Position numbers and translations under genes: made by a program
Shown here: piece after piece, positions 62,745 through 64,000 of the stretch
Layout: each line of letters opens with the position of its first letter
How positions within the stretch are numbered: the first letter of the stretch is position 1
Assembly: GCF_006874475.1 (NCBI RefSeq)
Contig: NZ_VIRM01000020.1
Span: 1 to 64,000 of the forward strand
DNA: 64,000 nt
Direction of reading: 5' to 3'
From: Microbispora hainanensis
GTDB taxonomy: Bacteria > Actinomycetota > Actinomycetes > Streptosporangiales > Streptosporangiaceae
The notes under the pieces: generated by a model
What the model was told of the DNA's origin: nothing
The model's input: the letters and a program-made list of their open reading frames with translations, nothing else
Database searches by the model: none

Positions 62745-64000
62745 ATGGATCCCACCCTCAGCCGCCGTGCCTTCCTCCTCGCCTCCGGAACGACCGCCTC
62801 CGGGGTCGCACTGGACATCGCGCTTTCCGCCGCCCCGGCCGCCTCCTCGGCCGTGACCCCGTCGACGGCCGCGCTCATGACGACGGTCCACACCGTCGCG
62901 CGACCGCGCGGCGCCGGCGGATATCGCCGGCTGTCCGACGGCCCCGGCTGGCGGCGGGTGACCCGCACCGAACTGGCCGGGGCCGGAAAGGGCAGGGCGG
63001 AAAGCCGCACGGCGCTGGCCTGCTTCGTCCAGTTCACCGACCTGCACATCACCGACGTGCAGAACCCGCAGCGCTACGAGTTCCTGCGCGCCGCCGACAT
63101 GGGCTCCTGGCGCCCGCAGGAGGCGCTGACCGCCGTCGGAGCCGTCTCGCTGATCGAGCAGGTCAACGCCCTGCGGTATGGCCCGGCCACCCGGGCGCCG
63201 ATCGGCTTCGTCATGACCACCGGCGACAACACCGACAACAACTCCCGGATCGAGCTGGAGTGGTTCCTCACCGCCATGAGCGGCGGGCGCTTCACCCCTG
63301 ACACCGGCGACCCGGGCGCGTACGAGGGCGTGCAGGGCTCCGGCCTGGGCCTCTACTGGCAGCCCGAGTCAGGCGTACGCGACATCGACAAGCGGGCGGG
63401 GTTCCCGCACCTGGAGGGTTTCCTGGAGGCGGCCGTCCGCGAGGTGAGCAGCCCCGGCCTGGCCGTGCCGTGGTATTCCACCATCGGCAACCACGACCGG
63501 CTCTTCGGCGGCGCCTACTCCGCGGCCGGCGGCTTCTTCGCCGACCTGGCCACCGGCTCGCGCAAGCTGTTCGACCTGCCCGCCTCCGAGGCCGGCGCCG
63601 TCTATCGGGCGCTGCGCCATGGCGACCCCACCGGCGCCCGCTTCCGCGCCGCGTGGCAGCACTACCGGCGCAGGGCCCGCACGGTCACCGCCGACGAGCG
63701 CCGCGCCCCCGTGAGCCCGCACGCGTACCTCGCCGCTCACCTCGACCCGGCGTACGCCGGGCCCGGACCGGTCGGCCACGGCTACACCCGCGACAATCTC
63801 GACAGCGGCCGCCTGGACTACTCCTTCCGGATCGCCGACGGGGTCGTCGGCATCAGCCTGGACACGACCGACCGCGGCGGCGACTACCGGGGATCGGTCG
63901 GCACCCGGCAGCTGGCCTGGCTGGAGCGGACGCTGAAGACCCACGCCGACGACGTCGTGCTGATCTTCAGTCACCACCCGAGCTGGGCCATGACCAACCT
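62745..64000 (+). CDS. Tat-exported metallophosphoesterase (TIGR03767-like), truncated by window end
   Basis: The first 418 codons are present and the gene runs off the window. A twin-arginine signal starts it (LSRRAFLLASGTTASG). Calcineurin-like metal motifs follow in order: FVQFTDLHITD (Asp, His), FVMTTGDNTDNN (Asp, Asn), WYSTIGNHDRL (Asn, His) and LIFSHHPSW (His) near the window edge. The general look matches the PPA1498/TIGR03767 group of secreted phosphoesterases. Substrate unknown. The ATG follows GGGGAG by four bases. Confidence 0.88.
   Translation, partial: MDPTLSRRAFLLASGTTASGVALDIALSAAPAASSAVTPSTAALMTTVHTVARPRGAGGYRRLSDGPGWRRVTRTELAGAGKGRAESRTALACFVQFTDLHITDVQNPQRYEFLRAADMGSWRPQEALTAVGAVSLIEQVNALRYGPATRAPIGFVMTTGDNTDNNSRIELEWFLTAMSGGRFTPDTGDPGAYEGVQGSGLGLYWQPESGVRDIDKRAGFPHLEGFLEAAVREVSSPGLAVPWYSTIGNHDRLFGGAYSAAGGFFADLATGSRKLFDLPASEAGAVYRALRHGDPTGARFRAAWQHYRRRARTVTADERRAPVSPHAYLAAHLDPAYAGPGPVGHGYTRDNLDSGRLDYSFRIADGVVGISLDTTDRGGDYRGSVGTRQLAWLERTLKTHADDVVLIFSHHPSWAMTN

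Overview
The window is very GC-rich DNA (codon third positions almost all G or C) from an actinomycete. Supporting features are LacI-controlled secreted CAZymes with ricin-type CBM13 modules, an ECF42-type sigma factor with a YCII partner, a DUF222/13E12 HNH protein, mycothiol-dependent isomerase-like and Tat-exported proteins, and many GTGA/ATGA gene overlaps. A filamentous, soil-type genus such as Nonomuraea, Streptosporangium or a relative is plausible, but the genus cannot be fixed from sequence alone. No rRNA, tRNA, CRISPR array or intact insertion sequence was seen.

Layout. 1-4.9 kb: two secreted CBM13 carbohydrate-active enzymes flanking a LacI regulator. The perfect operator CGAATCGATTCG lies upstream of lacI and of the glycosidase; a different operator (TGTTAGCGCTAACA) precedes the SGNH esterase and recurs 55 kb away before a GH54 arabinofuranosidase. 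4.8-10.3 kb: a frameshifted hypothetical gene, a CPBP protease-histidine kinase-response regulator operon, and a divergent TetR-hydrolase pair. 10.4-19.6 kb: a YCII/ECF sigma pair, an aminobutyraldehyde-type dehydrogenase, a P450 relic, a small gene of 64 codons with ideal signals, a second two-component system, a TetR/FAD-monooxygenase pair with three operator copies, and an MDMPI-type protein. 20-25.3 kb: an HNH/DUF222 gene inflated by five separate minisatellites, a LuxR relic, YnfA, a MerR-type metal operon and a CDF transporter relic.

25.3-30.4 kb: enoyl-CoA hydratase, TRIC-type channel, a frameshifted PP2C phosphatase, GAPDH, and a GlxA-type regulator. 30.4-45 kb is the most coherent region: three operons with four luciferase-like (LLM) flavin monooxygenases, a dipeptide-type ABC transporter, an amino-acid ABC transporter, a GNAT acetyltransferase and an MDR oxidoreductase. 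A shared inverted repeat CCTAC-N7-GTAGG lies in both promoter regions that serve these three operons. The gene content parallels the Bacillus S-alkyl-cysteine salvage (snaA/tcy/cmo) operon, so scavenging of organosulfur compounds is the best working hypothesis.

45-64 kb: a DoxX protein behind a DevR-like box, a TetR/DUF308 pair, a large kinase-WD40 protein, quinol nitric oxide reductase with a small membrane partner, the GH54 enzyme, a haloacid dehalogenase, an APH-like kinase, a Tat-exported GH43-like protein, a RibD/DHFR-like reductase behind two TTGCA dyads, an N-truncated surface protein, and a Tat-exported metallophosphoesterase that runs off the end.

Three genes look broken by a single-base shift (near 5290, 27837 and 42350); either recent mutation or assembly error would explain them. 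Three further relics (P450, LuxR, CDF) are truly degraded. All calls come from reading the sequence; no database search was run.
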